Source of the DNA: Planctomycetota bacterium
Lineage (GTDB): Bacteria > Planctomycetota > Planctomycetia > Planctomycetales > Planctomycetaceae
DNA length: 64,000 bases
NCBI GenBank assembly: GCA_023417655.1
Contig: JAEZFD010000052.1
Coordinates: 43,176 to 107,175 of the forward strand
Direction of reading: 5' to 3'
Positions 9,360 through 18,464 of this stretch are shown one piece after another. The position numbers were made by a program, and so were the translations under genes. A model generated the notes under the pieces. That model was given only the letters and a program-made list of their open reading frames with translations, was not told the origin of the DNA and did not search any database. Each line of letters opens with the position of its first letter. Position 1 is the first letter of the stretch.

Positions 9360-12300
9360 CTACGAGAGATCGCGAATGGAGTCTTCAATTCGGGCAAGCT
9401 GTTGCTTGAGGTTCTCCAGAGTCTCGGTCATCTGAGTGATGATGTTCTCTGGAGCCTTGCTGCGGAAGCCTTCGTTCGAAAGCCGTGCCTCTGACGAGGC
9501 AATGTGCTTCCGAACCTTCTCGGCTTCCTTCTGCTGGCGAGCCAGTTCTGCCTGAGTATCGATCAGCCCCGCGAGTGGAATGTACCCATCGGCATCGCCC
9601 AGCGTGAAACTCGCCGATCCAACCGGACGCTGCACATCAGCACCGGCTGCTTCCAGAACGGCCTTTGCCAAGTTATCGAACTGAGCAGAGACCGACTGCA
9701 TGTCTCCTGCCACTTCGTTCGATGCCCGCATCAACAGAGTGACCGGCGTTCCCGGTGCGATGTTGTAGATCGCGCGGACATTTCGAACCGCAGCAATGGT
9801 CTCCTGCAAACGCTCGAACCGTTTTTCCAGCCCTTCATCCGCCCAGCTGGACGGAATCTCTGGCCATGGAGCGATGATCGCCGCAGTCACTGCGTCACCG
9901 GGCACCAGCACAGGCCCCTCTTTCTCCTTCGACGGCAGCGAACGCACCGGAGCGATCTCCAACAGACGTTGCCACAGTTCTTCACAGATAAACGGCGTGA
10001 ATGGCTGCAGCAGACGGACGAGCGAATCCAGAACGGTCAACAGCACGCGCTGCGCAACCGGCCGGGTCGCCTCGTTCCGCAGGCGTGGCTTCACCATCTC
10101 CAGATACCAGTCACAGAATTCATTCCAGGTGAAATCGCGAATGGCTCGGGTCGCCGCATCGAACTGGTAACGTCCGAGTGTCTCGTTCATCGTCTGCGCG
10201 GTCGTCGCCAGACGGGAGAGAATCCACCTGTCTTCCAGCTGCAGCTGGTCGGCCGTGACCTCGCCCGGCGTATAGCCTTCGAGATTCATCATTGCGAATC
10301 GGGCGGCGTTCCAGAACTTGTTGCAGAAGTTCCGGCCGTATTCAAACCGTTCACTCACCATGCGGGCGACTGGAGCACCCGGATCCGGATCATAATTCGG
10401 ACTGGTGTACTGGAAGCCCTTTTTGCACTTCGGGCACTGAACTGTCGGCTTCGGGCCCCCTTCCGGTTTTGCGGACTGGTGTTTCAGCGTCTGCGGAATC
10501 AGCGTTTCACACTCCGGACATTCATAGCTAATGGGCAGCTTGACGTCCTGAGTTTCTCCGGCGAACGACGCGATCGTGAACCGCACCGCGTCCGTGCCGT
10601 ATTTATTGATCAGGTCGACTGGGTCCACACCGTTCCCCTTCGACTTCGACATCGTCTGCCCAAAGCCGTCGAGGATTTTTGGATGCACGTGCACGTGCCT
10701 GAACGGCACATCATCCATGTTATAGAGACCGGTCAACACCATTCGCGCCACCCAGAGCGTGATAATGTCGCGCGACGTGATCAGCACGCTGCCGGGATAG
10801 AACGTCTCGAGCACTTCGTTGGAACCGCTGCCACCGTTCGCCTTGTTGTTGGAACTCTTGAGTTCCGTTTGCCGGGCGACTTCGATTTCATCCATCGGCG
10901 GATTGTTCTGCCGATCAGGCCACCCCAGCGTGGCATGCGGCCAGAGCGCTGACGAGAACCAGGTATCAAGCACATCAGGATCCTGCACGAATCCCAGTGC
11001 TTCACACTGTTCTTCGACTCGCTGATGTCCGTCGGCAATACACAGGCTCAGCCGGCTTTCTCCGTAGAGATTGCCTTCCGCATCTTCCTGGAACTCACAG
11101 CTCGCTTCAACCCCTTCAGCTTCGACGAGTTCTTCCATCTGCTCCAGCACGGCGGCCGCTTCTTCCGGAGTCGCGAAAGTGCGTGACCAGACAGGAATGC
11201 GGTGCCCCCACCACAGCTGACGGCTGATGCACCAGTCCCGCTTTTCGGCGAGCCAGTCGACATACGTCTTGGCGTAACGCGACGGATAGAAGCGAACGGT
11301 TCCGTTCTCAACCGCGTCGATGGCGGACTGAGCGAGGTCAAAGGACTTGCCGTCCTCGTTCAGGTGCGGCCCCATCCGCACGAACCACTGGTCAGACAGA
11401 AATGGCTCGACCGGAGTCTTGGAGCGATCGCTGTGCTTCAGCGGAATCGTCCGGTCTTCCACACTTTCAAAGTGCCCCAGTTCGGTCATCCGTTCGACGA
11501 TCAACGGACGGACGGCGAGCCGGTCCAGCCCCTGCCATTCTCCACCGAACTCATTGATCGTTCCGTCCTGATTAAGAATGTTGATGATCTCAATTTCGTC
11601 AGGCTGCCCAAGCTTGCGAGCGTAGCATGCGTAATCGTTCGGGTCGTGAGCCGGTGTCACTTTCACCGCCCCGGTCCCGAGATCCTTATCTGCCAGCAGA
11701 CCGTCAGCGATGATCGGAATCAGGCGACCGTTCACCGGAATCTTGACCTGCTTCCCGATCAGGTTCGTATACCGCTCGTCCGTTGGGTTCACGCAGACCG
11801 CGGTATCGCCCAGCATCGTTTCCGGTCTCGTTGTACTGAAACGGATCGACTCCCCAGTTACGTTCCCAGCATCATCCACCACCGGATAATTGAATGTCCA
11901 GAAGTGTCCAGCGGTGTCTTCTTCGAACACCTCATCATCGGCGACGGCTGTCTGCAGGTGCACATCCCAGTTCACCAGTCGCTTGCCGCGATAAATCAGC
12001 CCATCGCTGAACATCTTGTAGAACGTCCGGCGTACGGCCTTGGCGCAAACATCGTCGAGCGTGAACCGCACTCGGCGCCAGTCACAGCTGTCACCGATCG
12101 ACTTGAGCTGTGAAAGAATCCGCTTCTCATAGGCGTTCTTCCAGGTCCAGATGCGTTCTACGAGTGCATCACGCCCCACGTCATGTCGGGTGAGGCCTTC
12201 TTCTTCCAGCATGCGTCGTTCGACGACCGCCTGTGTCGCAATCCCGGCATGGTCGGTTCCCGGCATCCACAGGGCCTCATAACCCTGCATCCGTCGCCAG

Positions 12301-12500
12301 CGGTTCACCAGATCCTGACAGGTGCTGTTCAACGCATGGCCCATGTGCAGCGCCCCCGTCACGTTCGGAAGCGGGATCATGATGGTATGCGACGGCTTAC
12401 CAGTTCCAGGATCGGCATTGAAGTAACCATGCCGTTCCCAGAACGAAAACCATTTCGCCTGAGCGGCCGCCGGATCGTAGAGCTTTGGAATTTCAGACAT
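9360..12500 (-). CDS. valS: Valyl-tRNA synthetase with CxxC/CxxC insertion
   Basis: A class Ia synthetase that charges tRNA-Val, 1046 residues against about 951 in E. coli. The HIGH-type motif is LHMGH near residue 57. The CP1 editing domain lies in the middle (TRPETMLGDTAVCV), and the KMSKS loop is MSKSKGNG near residue 617. The anticodon-binding domain and a C-terminal coiled coil (about the last 65 residues) follow. Between the KMSKS loop and the NFCNKFWNAARF helix there is an extra segment of about 65 residues with CPEC (from residue 661) and CPKC (from residue 689), probably a zinc ribbon. Another acidic stretch near residue 560 is also longer than usual. It starts a minus-strand group with small membrane protein genes upstream. 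Confidence 0.96.
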   Translation of the reverse strand: MSEIPKLYDPAAAQAKWFSFWERHGYFNADPGTGKPSHTIMIPLPNVTGALHMGHALNSTCQDLVNRWRRMQGYEALWMPGTDHAGIATQAVVERRMLEEEGLTRHDVGRDALVERIWTWKNAYEKRILSQLKSIGDSCDWRRVRFTLDDVCAKAVRRTFYKMFSDGLIYRGKRLVNWDVHLQTAVADDEVFEEDTAGHFWTFNYPVVDDAGNVTGESIRFSTTRPETMLGDTAVCVNPTDERYTNLIGKQVKIPVNGRLIPIIADGLLADKDLGTGAVKVTPAHDPNDYACYARKLGQPDEIEIINILNQDGTINEFGGEWQGLDRLAVRPLIVERMTELGHFESVEDRTIPLKHSDRSKTPVEPFLSDQWFVRMGPHLNEDGKSFDLAQSAIDAVENGTVRFYPSRYAKTYVDWLAEKRDWCISRQLWWGHRIPVWSRTFATPEEAAAVLEQMEELVEAEGVEASCEFQEDAEGNLYGESRLSLCIADGHQRVEEQCEALGFVQDPDVLDTWFSSALWPHATLGWPDRQNNPPMDEIEVARQTELKSSNNKANGGSGSNEVLETFYPGSVLITSRDIITLWVARMVLTGLYNMDDVPFRHVHVHPKILDGFGQTMSKSKGNGVDPVDLINKYGTDAVRFTIASFAGETQDVKLPISYECPECETLIPQTLKHQSAKPEGGPKPTVQCPKCKKGFQYTSPNYDPDPGAPVARMVSERFEYGRNFCNKFWNAARFAMMNLEGYTPGEVTADQLQLEDRWILSRLATTAQTMNETLGRYQFDAATRAIRDFTWNEFCDWYLEMVKPRLRNEATRPVAQRVLLTVLDSLVRLLQPFTPFICEELWQRLLEIAPVRSLPSKEKEGPVLVPGDAVTAAIIAPWPEIPSSWADEGLEKRFERLQETIAAVRNVRAIYNIAPGTPVTLLMRASNEVAGDMQSVSAQFDNLAKAVLEAAGADVQRPVGSASFTLGDADGYIPLAGLIDTQAELARQQKEAEKVRKHIASSEARLSNEGFRSKAPENIITQMTETLENLKQQLARIEDSIRDLS

Positions 12501-12593
12501 GATGATCAGGAATAAACAATAAAAGTTGAATGAAGCCAGCGACGGGGGGCCGTCACCGCGGGAGCCAGTTCGGAAGAGACCTCGAACCTCGGC

Positions 12594-12770
12594 TCATAAC
12601 TTGTAAGACAGAAATGCCAGCACTCCGAGAATGATGGCCATGCAGACCAGAATCTTGACCAGCATCGCCCCGGCGCGTTTCAAGATGATCTCTGTGGATT
12701 CATACCGGCTGGCGTTCCAAACCAGACTGACAGCAGCGGCCAGCGGCAACAAAAACCAGGTCACATTCAT
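12594..12770 (-). CDS. 58-residue small membrane protein
   Basis: This ORF of 58 codons is below usual length cut-offs but looks real. The ATG at 12770 has GAGG seven bases upstream. The product has a hydrophobic N-terminal helix (WFLLPLAAAVSLVW), a short polar link (NASRYESTEIILKRAG) and a second helix (LVKILVCMAIILGVLAFL), ending SYKL. It would be a two-helix inner-membrane hairpin. It lies between valS (start 94 bases downstream) and the TM2-like gene, all on the minus strand, so it may share a transcript. No known family is recognised. Confidence 0.65.
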   Translation of the reverse strand: MNVTWFLLPLAAAVSLVWNASRYESTEIILKRAGAMLVKILVCMAIILGVLAFLSYKL

Positions 12771-12935
12771 GATTGATCCTCAGCGCTGAGCCGCCTTCAC
12801 TCTGCCGCCGTCTTTGCGGGAATCGGGTTCGCAGGAACACCGTCCCCCGGTCACTGAAACCAATAACTGTCTGGAAGTCCGGACACGTCTGAAATGCGGT
12901 TGAACAGGGCACTGCAACAGGCCTCGTCCCATCGA

Positions 12936-13775
12936 CTATGCCGGACCGGGCTTGGGTTCGCCTTCCGGTTCAGACCGGCCGATTCCATAAGCCGGGCCTT
13001 CGACTGCATCCCAGATGGCAAGGATGTTCAACAGACCTGCAACCCAGGTGAAAACCATGGCCAGTTCGTAAAATTTTCCAAGCCGGTCATGCAGGTTCTG
13101 ATCGTCGAGTTCGTCTGCCGGGACCGCATACCAGTTTGAGAAGGCTCGGGGGATCGCCCCGGAGAGGTGTCCCAGATCCGTCTGATTCCCGTTCAGGTTC
13201 ACCAGAATTCCAGAGGTCACTCCACGTTCCGGGTTCGCTTCGATCGGCCGACTCAGCTGCACGTGATTCGAAAGCTGCAGCTTCACGGGCTTCCCTTCGA
13301 ATTTCCCTTCAAACCGTCCGGTAATGGCCCCTCGCCCGAACCGCTCTTCCGCAGGCTCGAGAAAAATTATTCCCTCAATGTTTCCGGTGTGATGCCCGGT
13401 TTCATCCTGATAGCTGGCGATCCCCCGAAATGGGGTAGAAAAGGGGCGAGGAATCGAGTCGACCGCGACATTGTTCGGACTGTAATAACGCTCACGCTGA
13501 ACCAGGCCGACAAGAGCCGGAGCCCCCGCCGCAGCCTGAGCCGAGTACTTCAGGATGGCAAGCATGTTGCCTGACTTGAACGCCCCCTTCGGAGGCGGCT
13601 GAACCGCCTGCCCGCCAGAGAGCACCAGGCCGATGACAAACAGACCGATGATGCAGACAAAATACAGTGCGGCCTTGAACCAGCGTCCCTGATAGGCATG
13701 CCCCAATCCCGGCAGAAGGAGCGCCAGAATCCCGGCAAGCCAGGGACGTTTCAGTGGAATTCGAGGAGCATGCAT
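12936..13775 (-). CDS. TM2-like membrane protein (DUF6677-type)
   Basis: The 279-residue protein starts with a basic segment and two membrane helices. The first ends in PGLGHAYQGRWFKAALYF, close to the TM2-domain signature in which Gly/His/Tyr/Gly mark the tight turn between helices. A soluble region of about 130 residues follows, rich in strands (GAITGRFEGKFEGKPVKLQLSNHV), then a third helix near residue 245 (FTWVAGLLNILAIWDAV) and a proline/glycine-rich tail. The overall pattern fits a planctomycete family annotated as DUF6677; that name is from memory and not checked. Function is unknown. An in-frame GTG two codons upstream (13781) is an alternative start. It follows aspS on the same strand. 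Confidence 0.7.
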   Translation of the reverse strand: MHAPRIPLKRPWLAGILALLLPGLGHAYQGRWFKAALYFVCIIGLFVIGLVLSGGQAVQPPPKGAFKSGNMLAILKYSAQAAAGAPALVGLVQRERYYSPNNVAVDSIPRPFSTPFRGIASYQDETGHHTGNIEGIIFLEPAEERFGRGAITGRFEGKFEGKPVKLQLSNHVQLSRPIEANPERGVTSGILVNLNGNQTDLGHLSGAIPRAFSNWYAVPADELDDQNLHDRLGKFYELAMVFTWVAGLLNILAIWDAVEGPAYGIGRSEPEGEPKPGPA

Positions 13776-13895
13776 GAACACCGTCTGCCAGCAAAGATGC
13801 AGTTCGAACGGAAAGGCAGAATTGTAGGCCGCTTAACGGATCGCCGCCAGCGCCAGCCCTTTTCGGACCGGTGCTGGTCGACATCACTGACGACT

Positions 13896-15665
13896 TTACT
13901 TGGGGATGTCGATCTTGATGTGCAGATCGCGTAACTGACGGGCGTCGACTTCCGAAGGAGCCTGCAGCATCAGGTCGGATGCCTTCTGAGTCTTCGGGAA
14001 TGCAATCACATCGCGAATGTTGTCGCTGCCGGTAAACATCATGACCCAGCGATCGAGCCCCAGAGCAATCCCTGCGTGCGGAGGAGCCCCGTAACGGAGG
14101 GCGTTCAGCAGGAAGCCGAACCGCTCTTCCGCGACTTCAGCCGGGATCTTGAGCAGATCGAAAATCTTCTGCTGGATCTGTGAATCGTGAATACGGACAC
14201 TGCCGCTGGCGGATTCATAGCCATTGCAGACGAGGTCATACGACTGAGCCCGAATCTTGCTCGGGTCAGTATCGAAGTACCCGACATCGTCAGGATGCAC
14301 GGCACAGAACGGATGGTGCTCGGCGTCCCATCGATTCTCTTCGGCATTCCAGGTGACGAGTGGGAAGTCGAGGACCCACGCACAGCAGATTTCACGCGGA
14401 TCATACAGCTTCAGATCACGTCCCACGAAGTTTCGCAACGCGGCCAGCGAGGCACAGCTCACCTTCCAGTTGTCCGCGACATAAACCAGCAGGTCGCCGT
14501 CTTTCGCTTCCATCCGGGCGACGATCGCCACCTGCTCTTCTTCAGAGAAGAACTTGGCAATCGATGATTCCAGCTTGCCGCCGACGACCTTGAAGTACGC
14601 CAGTCCCTTTGCCCCGTATTCGCCAACGAGCTGCTTGAAGTCATTGTCGAGAATTCGTCGGCTATACTTTTCGGCACAGCCCGGCAGACAGAGTCCACGG
14701 ACGTGGTTGCCGGCTTCGACGGTGCTCTTGAAGACCCCGAAGTTGCTGTTCGCAACAAGATCCGAGATTTCCTTGATCTTGACGCCGAACCGCAGGTCCG
14801 GCTTGTCTGATCCGTAATCTCGCATCACTTCTGCATGCGTGTAGCGAGGCAGCGGAAGGGTAATCTCTTTTCCCTGAATTTCCTTCACCATGCGGCCGAC
14901 CAGACCGTCTACCATCTGCAGGATGTCTTCCTGCTCAACGAAGGCCATTTCCAGGTCGATCTGGGTGAATTCCGGCTGGCGGTCCGCACGGAGATCCTCG
15001 TCGCGGAAACAACGGGCGATCTGCACGTAGCGGTCATAGCCGGCGACCATCAGCAACTGCTTGAACAGCTGTGGCGACTGAGGCAGTGCATAGAAGGTCC
15101 CCTCATGCACGCGGCTCGGGACGAGATAGTCACGAGCCCCTTCCGGAGTGCTGCGTCCGAGGATCGGGGTTTCGATTTCCAGAAACCCGTTTTCATCGAA
15201 GTAGTCACGCACCACCTTCGTCAGCTTGTGACGAAGGATCATCTTCTCCTGCAGCGCAGGGCGGCGGAGATCGATGTAGCGATATTGAAGTCGCAGTTCT
15301 TCATTTGGAACGGATTCGCTGCGTGGCTCGAATGGCGGCGTGCGACTCTTGTTTAGCACGACCAGCTGCGCGGCGCGCAGTTCGACATCCCCGGTTGCCA
15401 GCTTGGGATTCTTGTTTTCAGGGCCGCGGTCGACCACTTCGCCTGTCACCTGAATGACGTCTTCGTGTCGCAGGCTTGCGGCCACCTGCTGCACATCGCT
15501 CGCTTCATCGAGACGGAAGGCCACCTGAGTGATTCCATAGCGATCACGCAGGTCGACGAAAACCACTCCCCCGTGGTCGCGATATTTGTCGACCCAGCCA
15601 GCCAGAGTCACGGTTTGACCGACATCGGTGATGCGGATTTGTCCGCAAGTACGAGTGCGTAACAC
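13896..15665 (-). CDS. aspS: Aspartyl-tRNA synthetase
   Basis: Charges tRNA-Asp. From a GTG at 15665 the product is 589 residues, essentially the E. coli length (590). An upstream in-frame extension of 66 codons is of unrelated, cysteine-rich composition and is rejected as coding; AAGGA lies about ten bases before the GTG. An N-terminal OB-fold (VTLAGWVDKYRDHGGVVFVDLRD) leads into the class IIb core, with motif 2 FRDEDLRADRQPEFTQID and motif 3 ALGLDRWVMMFTGSDN. The insertion of about 120 residues between motifs 2 and 3 is the bacterial GAD domain. The TM2-like gene lies just downstream. Confidence 0.96.
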   Translation of the reverse strand: MLRTRTCGQIRITDVGQTVTLAGWVDKYRDHGGVVFVDLRDRYGITQVAFRLDEASDVQQVAASLRHEDVIQVTGEVVDRGPENKNPKLATGDVELRAAQLVVLNKSRTPPFEPRSESVPNEELRLQYRYIDLRRPALQEKMILRHKLTKVVRDYFDENGFLEIETPILGRSTPEGARDYLVPSRVHEGTFYALPQSPQLFKQLLMVAGYDRYVQIARCFRDEDLRADRQPEFTQIDLEMAFVEQEDILQMVDGLVGRMVKEIQGKEITLPLPRYTHAEVMRDYGSDKPDLRFGVKIKEISDLVANSNFGVFKSTVEAGNHVRGLCLPGCAEKYSRRILDNDFKQLVGEYGAKGLAYFKVVGGKLESSIAKFFSEEEQVAIVARMEAKDGDLLVYVADNWKVSCASLAALRNFVGRDLKLYDPREICCAWVLDFPLVTWNAEENRWDAEHHPFCAVHPDDVGYFDTDPSKIRAQSYDLVCNGYESASGSVRIHDSQIQQKIFDLLKIPAEVAEERFGFLLNALRYGAPPHAGIALGLDRWVMMFTGSDNIRDVIAFPKTQKASDLMLQAPSEVDARQLRDLHIKIDIPK

Positions 15666-16037
15666 GAAATCAAAATCCTTGACCTGAAGAACCGCGCTCT
15701 CGCCCCTGCCGGTCTCACATGATCCGCAGGAGCGTTTCGTCGGCGGTATCGACGTTTCTCTGATACGGTGCCAACCGCATCCCCTGCCCAATTCGAGACT
15801 TTGACGAATCCGGCAGGTGCCGCATGATGGCGGACAGTATAGAGACCGCACGCCTGCGGACAAAGTTCAATGGAGAATTTGAGAAAACCGCGCTGCGGAT
15901 ACTGGAGACCACGGGACTATCAGCAAACTCACGGCCGCTCCGAAATGGGAACGGAGAAGTTTACTCTGGAGGAAATGCGCGTTCTTCCCTGAGGAGATTG
16001 CTTCTCGGCAACGAAAGTGCGGGCGGCAACCAGCTTT
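15666..16037. other. Intergenic region upstream of aspS, no supported gene
   Basis: About 370 bases between the fabH stop and the aspS start, both genes on the minus strand. No hairpin with a U run and no RNA gene were seen. The aspS promoter probably lies here. Confidence 0.5.
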
Positions 16038-17099
16038 TTACCAGCGGAACAGGCCTGTTCCCCAAGTCAGTCCGGCACCGAATCCGCACATCAGCGCAAG
16101 ATCCCCGCGCTGCAGGCGTCCTGCGCGAACAGCTTCATCCAGCACAATGGGAATGGAAGCAGCGGAGGTATTACCGTACTTCTGAAGATTGTTGAACAGC
16201 TTTTCCTCAGGGATTCCCAACTGTTCCGCCGCAGCGCTGATAATCCGGATGTTCGCCTGATGCAGCAGGAACAGGGAAACGTCGTCGACAGTCTTTCCAC
16301 TCTTTTCGAGCACCAGTTCGATGGTGTCCGCAAGCATCCGCACCGCCCACTTGAAGACACTGCGTCCGTCCATCCGCATGTAATGGTCGCCAGCGACCAG
16401 TGCGTCGATAGACAGCGGTTGCCGTGTTCCCCCGGCTTTCCGATCCAGCAGCGGACCGCCGCTTCCATCAGAACCGAGCTGGTAACAGATCAGTCCCTGA
16501 TGGGCGTTCCCTCGCGTGATCACCACGGCACCCGCCCCGTCTCCGAAGAGAGGAAAGGTCCGTTGATCCCGGGGATCAACGATTCGGCTGTTGAGATCCG
16601 CACCGATCGCCAGAGCACATTTCGCATTGCCGGTGGCGACATATTGAGCGGCCGTCACCATCGAATACATGAAACCGGCACACGCCGCGACGGTGTCAAA
16701 CGCCGGGCAGTCGAGTCCGAGCTGATCCTGAATCAGACAGGCCGTCGACGGGCAGTGATAGTCCGGCGTGAAGGTTCCGCAAACAAGCAAATCAATCTGT
16801 TGCGGATCGATTCCGGAGGCACGAATCGCGTTTCGGGCGGCTCCGACACACATGTCGCTCGTCGCCATTTCCGGCGGAGCGTGTCGACGTTCGAGAATAC
16901 CGGTCCGTTGGACGATCCAGTTGGCGTCGCAGCCGTACTGTTCGTTGAGCTTTTCGTTCGTGACAACCTGCTCGGGCAGAAATGAACCGGTTCCGGCAAT
17001 CTGCACGCCAAGTAACGAACTGGTCCTGCGCGTAAACAACGTTCGGTTTGCCTTGGGGTCAAGAAGATTTTCAACAGCAGGATCGGCAGCTGTGGCCAC
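16038..17099 (-). CDS. fabH: Beta-ketoacyl-ACP synthase III
   Basis: Condenses acetyl-CoA or another short acyl-CoA with malonyl-ACP to start fatty acid synthesis. The thiolase-fold catalytic triad is intact: Cys140 in VAACAGFMYSM, His280 in LLHQAN and Asn310 in YGNTSAAS. The start is a GTG at 17099 with an excellent AAGGAG eight bases upstream. Compared with E. coli FabH (317 residues), the 353-residue product has an N-terminal extension of about 30 residues. The glycine-rich C-terminal motif FGAGLTWG is present. No plsX, fabD or acpP neighbour is visible, so the gene is outside the usual fab cluster here. Confidence 0.93.
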   Translation of the reverse strand: MATAADPAVENLLDPKANRTLFTRRTSSLLGVQIAGTGSFLPEQVVTNEKLNEQYGCDANWIVQRTGILERRHAPPEMATSDMCVGAARNAIRASGIDPQQIDLLVCGTFTPDYHCPSTACLIQDQLGLDCPAFDTVAACAGFMYSMVTAAQYVATGNAKCALAIGADLNSRIVDPRDQRTFPLFGDGAGAVVITRGNAHQGLICYQLGSDGSGGPLLDRKAGGTRQPLSIDALVAGDHYMRMDGRSVFKWAVRMLADTIELVLEKSGKTVDDVSLFLLHQANIRIISAAAEQLGIPEEKLFNNLQKYGNTSAASIPIVLDEAVRAGRLQRGDLALMCGFGAGLTWGTGLFRW

Positions 17100-17747
17100 G
17101 CCTGAAACTCCTTATCGGCGGAACTATTGCGAGGCGAACGAGTCGAATTCTCGACGTCTCGCTGACGTCCGGACAGGAAAGCCGCCCCCGCAACTGCACG
17201 CCGCAGATACAAAAGCGACTTCCAAATTCCGATCCCTGTCAGTTGCGCCGGCCCCAACCTCCGGCAAACCTTCAGTGAATCATAAGACTCATTTCATTCC
17301 CACTAAAATGTCGGGCGAAACCGACGTGGACAAACCTGCCCTGCGACCCGCAATGATCATCATGTGGTATCGCCAGTGGTTCTTTCAGAATATCGCGCGC
17401 TTGTAAAAATGACTAGTCAGGTCTGGCGTGACCGGGCAAGAGAGCAGGATGAATTCAGAAATTCTCCATTCATTTTCTCCCATCTCCCGAAATTCCGGTG
17501 AAGTTCCTCCCCAGAAACGAGTCGAGCCGCAACTTCTCCAGAGCATTCCCGTAAAGGAATGCACCTGAAGAAATTGCGGCTGCGAACCGAGGTATCGCCC
17601 CCGGAAATGACTGAGGAAGTGTGCCCGCTCCCTCAGGTCAAATGTCGCTTGTCCATCGTAAGCCGGGTTTTATTCTGGATGGATCAACCCGGCCCGGTCA
17701 GTTTTCGTCGGAGTGAAGGGCGAAGCCGACCGAAAGTGCGAGTCACT
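17100..17747. other. Intergenic region holding a possible structured RNA
   Basis: About 650 bases between the exported YbjN/CesT-like gene and fabH, both read leftward. No protein gene is supported. Just after the upstream stop codon (17652-17693) the sequence can form an H-type pseudoknot, described separately. The rest shows nothing clear beyond a likely fabH promoter. Confidence 0.5.
17652..17693 (-). ncRNA. Possible H-type RNA pseudoknot 3' of the exported-protein gene
   Basis: On the minus strand the order is CCGGGTT, GA, TCCATC, an 8-base link, AACCCGG, CTTAC, GATGGA. Stem 1 (7 bp, CCGGGTT/AACCCGG) and stem 2 (6 bp, TCCATC/GATGGA) interlock, which is the H-type pseudoknot topology with sterically possible loop lengths. 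The segment AACCCGGCTTAC also resembles the conserved 3' end of bacterial RNase P RNA, but no matching 5' half exists nearby. It may be part of the 3' untranslated region. Confidence 0.3.
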
Positions 17748-18380
17748 CTATCGTCGGACAGGCTGCTCAAACTTGTTCTCGTTGACCACCGACTGGATGG
17801 GGGTCCCGTTGTTCGCAGGCGAAGTCGGAGTGCCGAGCGGGGCAGCTGGAATTCCCGCTGGGTTCCAGTTTGCTGTCGCCCAGAGCGGATACGATTCCAC
17901 AACGCTGGTCCCCAGATCCTGCATCAGCACTCGCAGACGGGCTGACGTCAATCCGCTATTCGGAACTGAACGCTGCATCACAAAGCGTCGGGTACTCGGA
18001 ATGTATGCGAAGAACTTGCCGTCTCCGAGCTGGTCATTCTGAGCCAGCAGACGCAGCAATGCGGTGCGTGGAACGTCATTGGAGTTTTTCGGCAGTTCGT
18101 CGAGCCATGCAATCAGCCAGACAGAACTGTTGTCCTGGCTCATCGCAACGGACATGGACAATGCCCAATCCTGGTCATTCACCTGGGCCTGAAACGCGAA
18201 ATCATATCGCGATTCTTTCTTCTGAGGATTTAACCCAAGAGCCGCCACGATCTGCCCGAGTTCGTCGACGCTGACCTGAGCACCGGCTGCCTCCTGCGCA
18301 AACGCAGAATTTACGGGCCCCAGAACCGGACCTGCGCCCGCCAAGGCACCCAAAAGCAGCATGCGCTGAAATAACTTCAT
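17748..18380 (-). CDS. Exported protein, YbjN/CesT-like fold suspected
   Basis: The 210-residue product has a classical signal peptide (MKLFQRMLLLGALAGAG... ending AFA|QE), so it is probably periplasmic. The body has the alternating pattern of YbjN/CesT-like chaperone folds: an N-terminal helix (VDELGQIVAALGL), antiparallel strands (YDFAFQAQVNDQDWALSMSVAMS, SVWLIAWLDELP), a helix TALLRLLAQNDQLG, then FFAYIPSTRRFVMQRSV and a long helix TSARLRVLMQDLGTSVV. The C-terminal 40 residues are proline- and asparagine-rich and likely unstructured. The fold suggestion is inference. AAGGAG lies about ten bases before the ATG at 18380. The Nudix gene lies 84 bases upstream on the same strand. Confidence 0.7.
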   Translation of the reverse strand: MKLFQRMLLLGALAGAGPVLGPVNSAFAQEAAGAQVSVDELGQIVAALGLNPQKKESRYDFAFQAQVNDQDWALSMSVAMSQDNSSVWLIAWLDELPKNSNDVPRTALLRLLAQNDQLGDGKFFAYIPSTRRFVMQRSVPNSGLTSARLRVLMQDLGTSVVESYPLWATANWNPAGIPAAPLGTPTSPANNGTPIQSVVNENKFEQPVRR

Positions 18381-18464
18381 CGACCGACACTCCTTTGTCT
18401 GGCCGCACAGCCACCCTGCCTCTCGAAACCCAGCAGGGCATCCACCTGGTCTGTGCAGAAATGT

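Noticed and set aside
9504..10952. 482-codon plus-strand ORF opposite valS
   Set aside because: Shadow of valS in the reverse frame; rich in Arg, His and Gln without any recognisable domain.
17640..18050. RNase P RNA gene
   Set aside because: Only the AACCCGGCTTAC 3' motif is present. The required 5' GAGGAAAGUCC element is absent and the space is occupied by a convincing protein gene.
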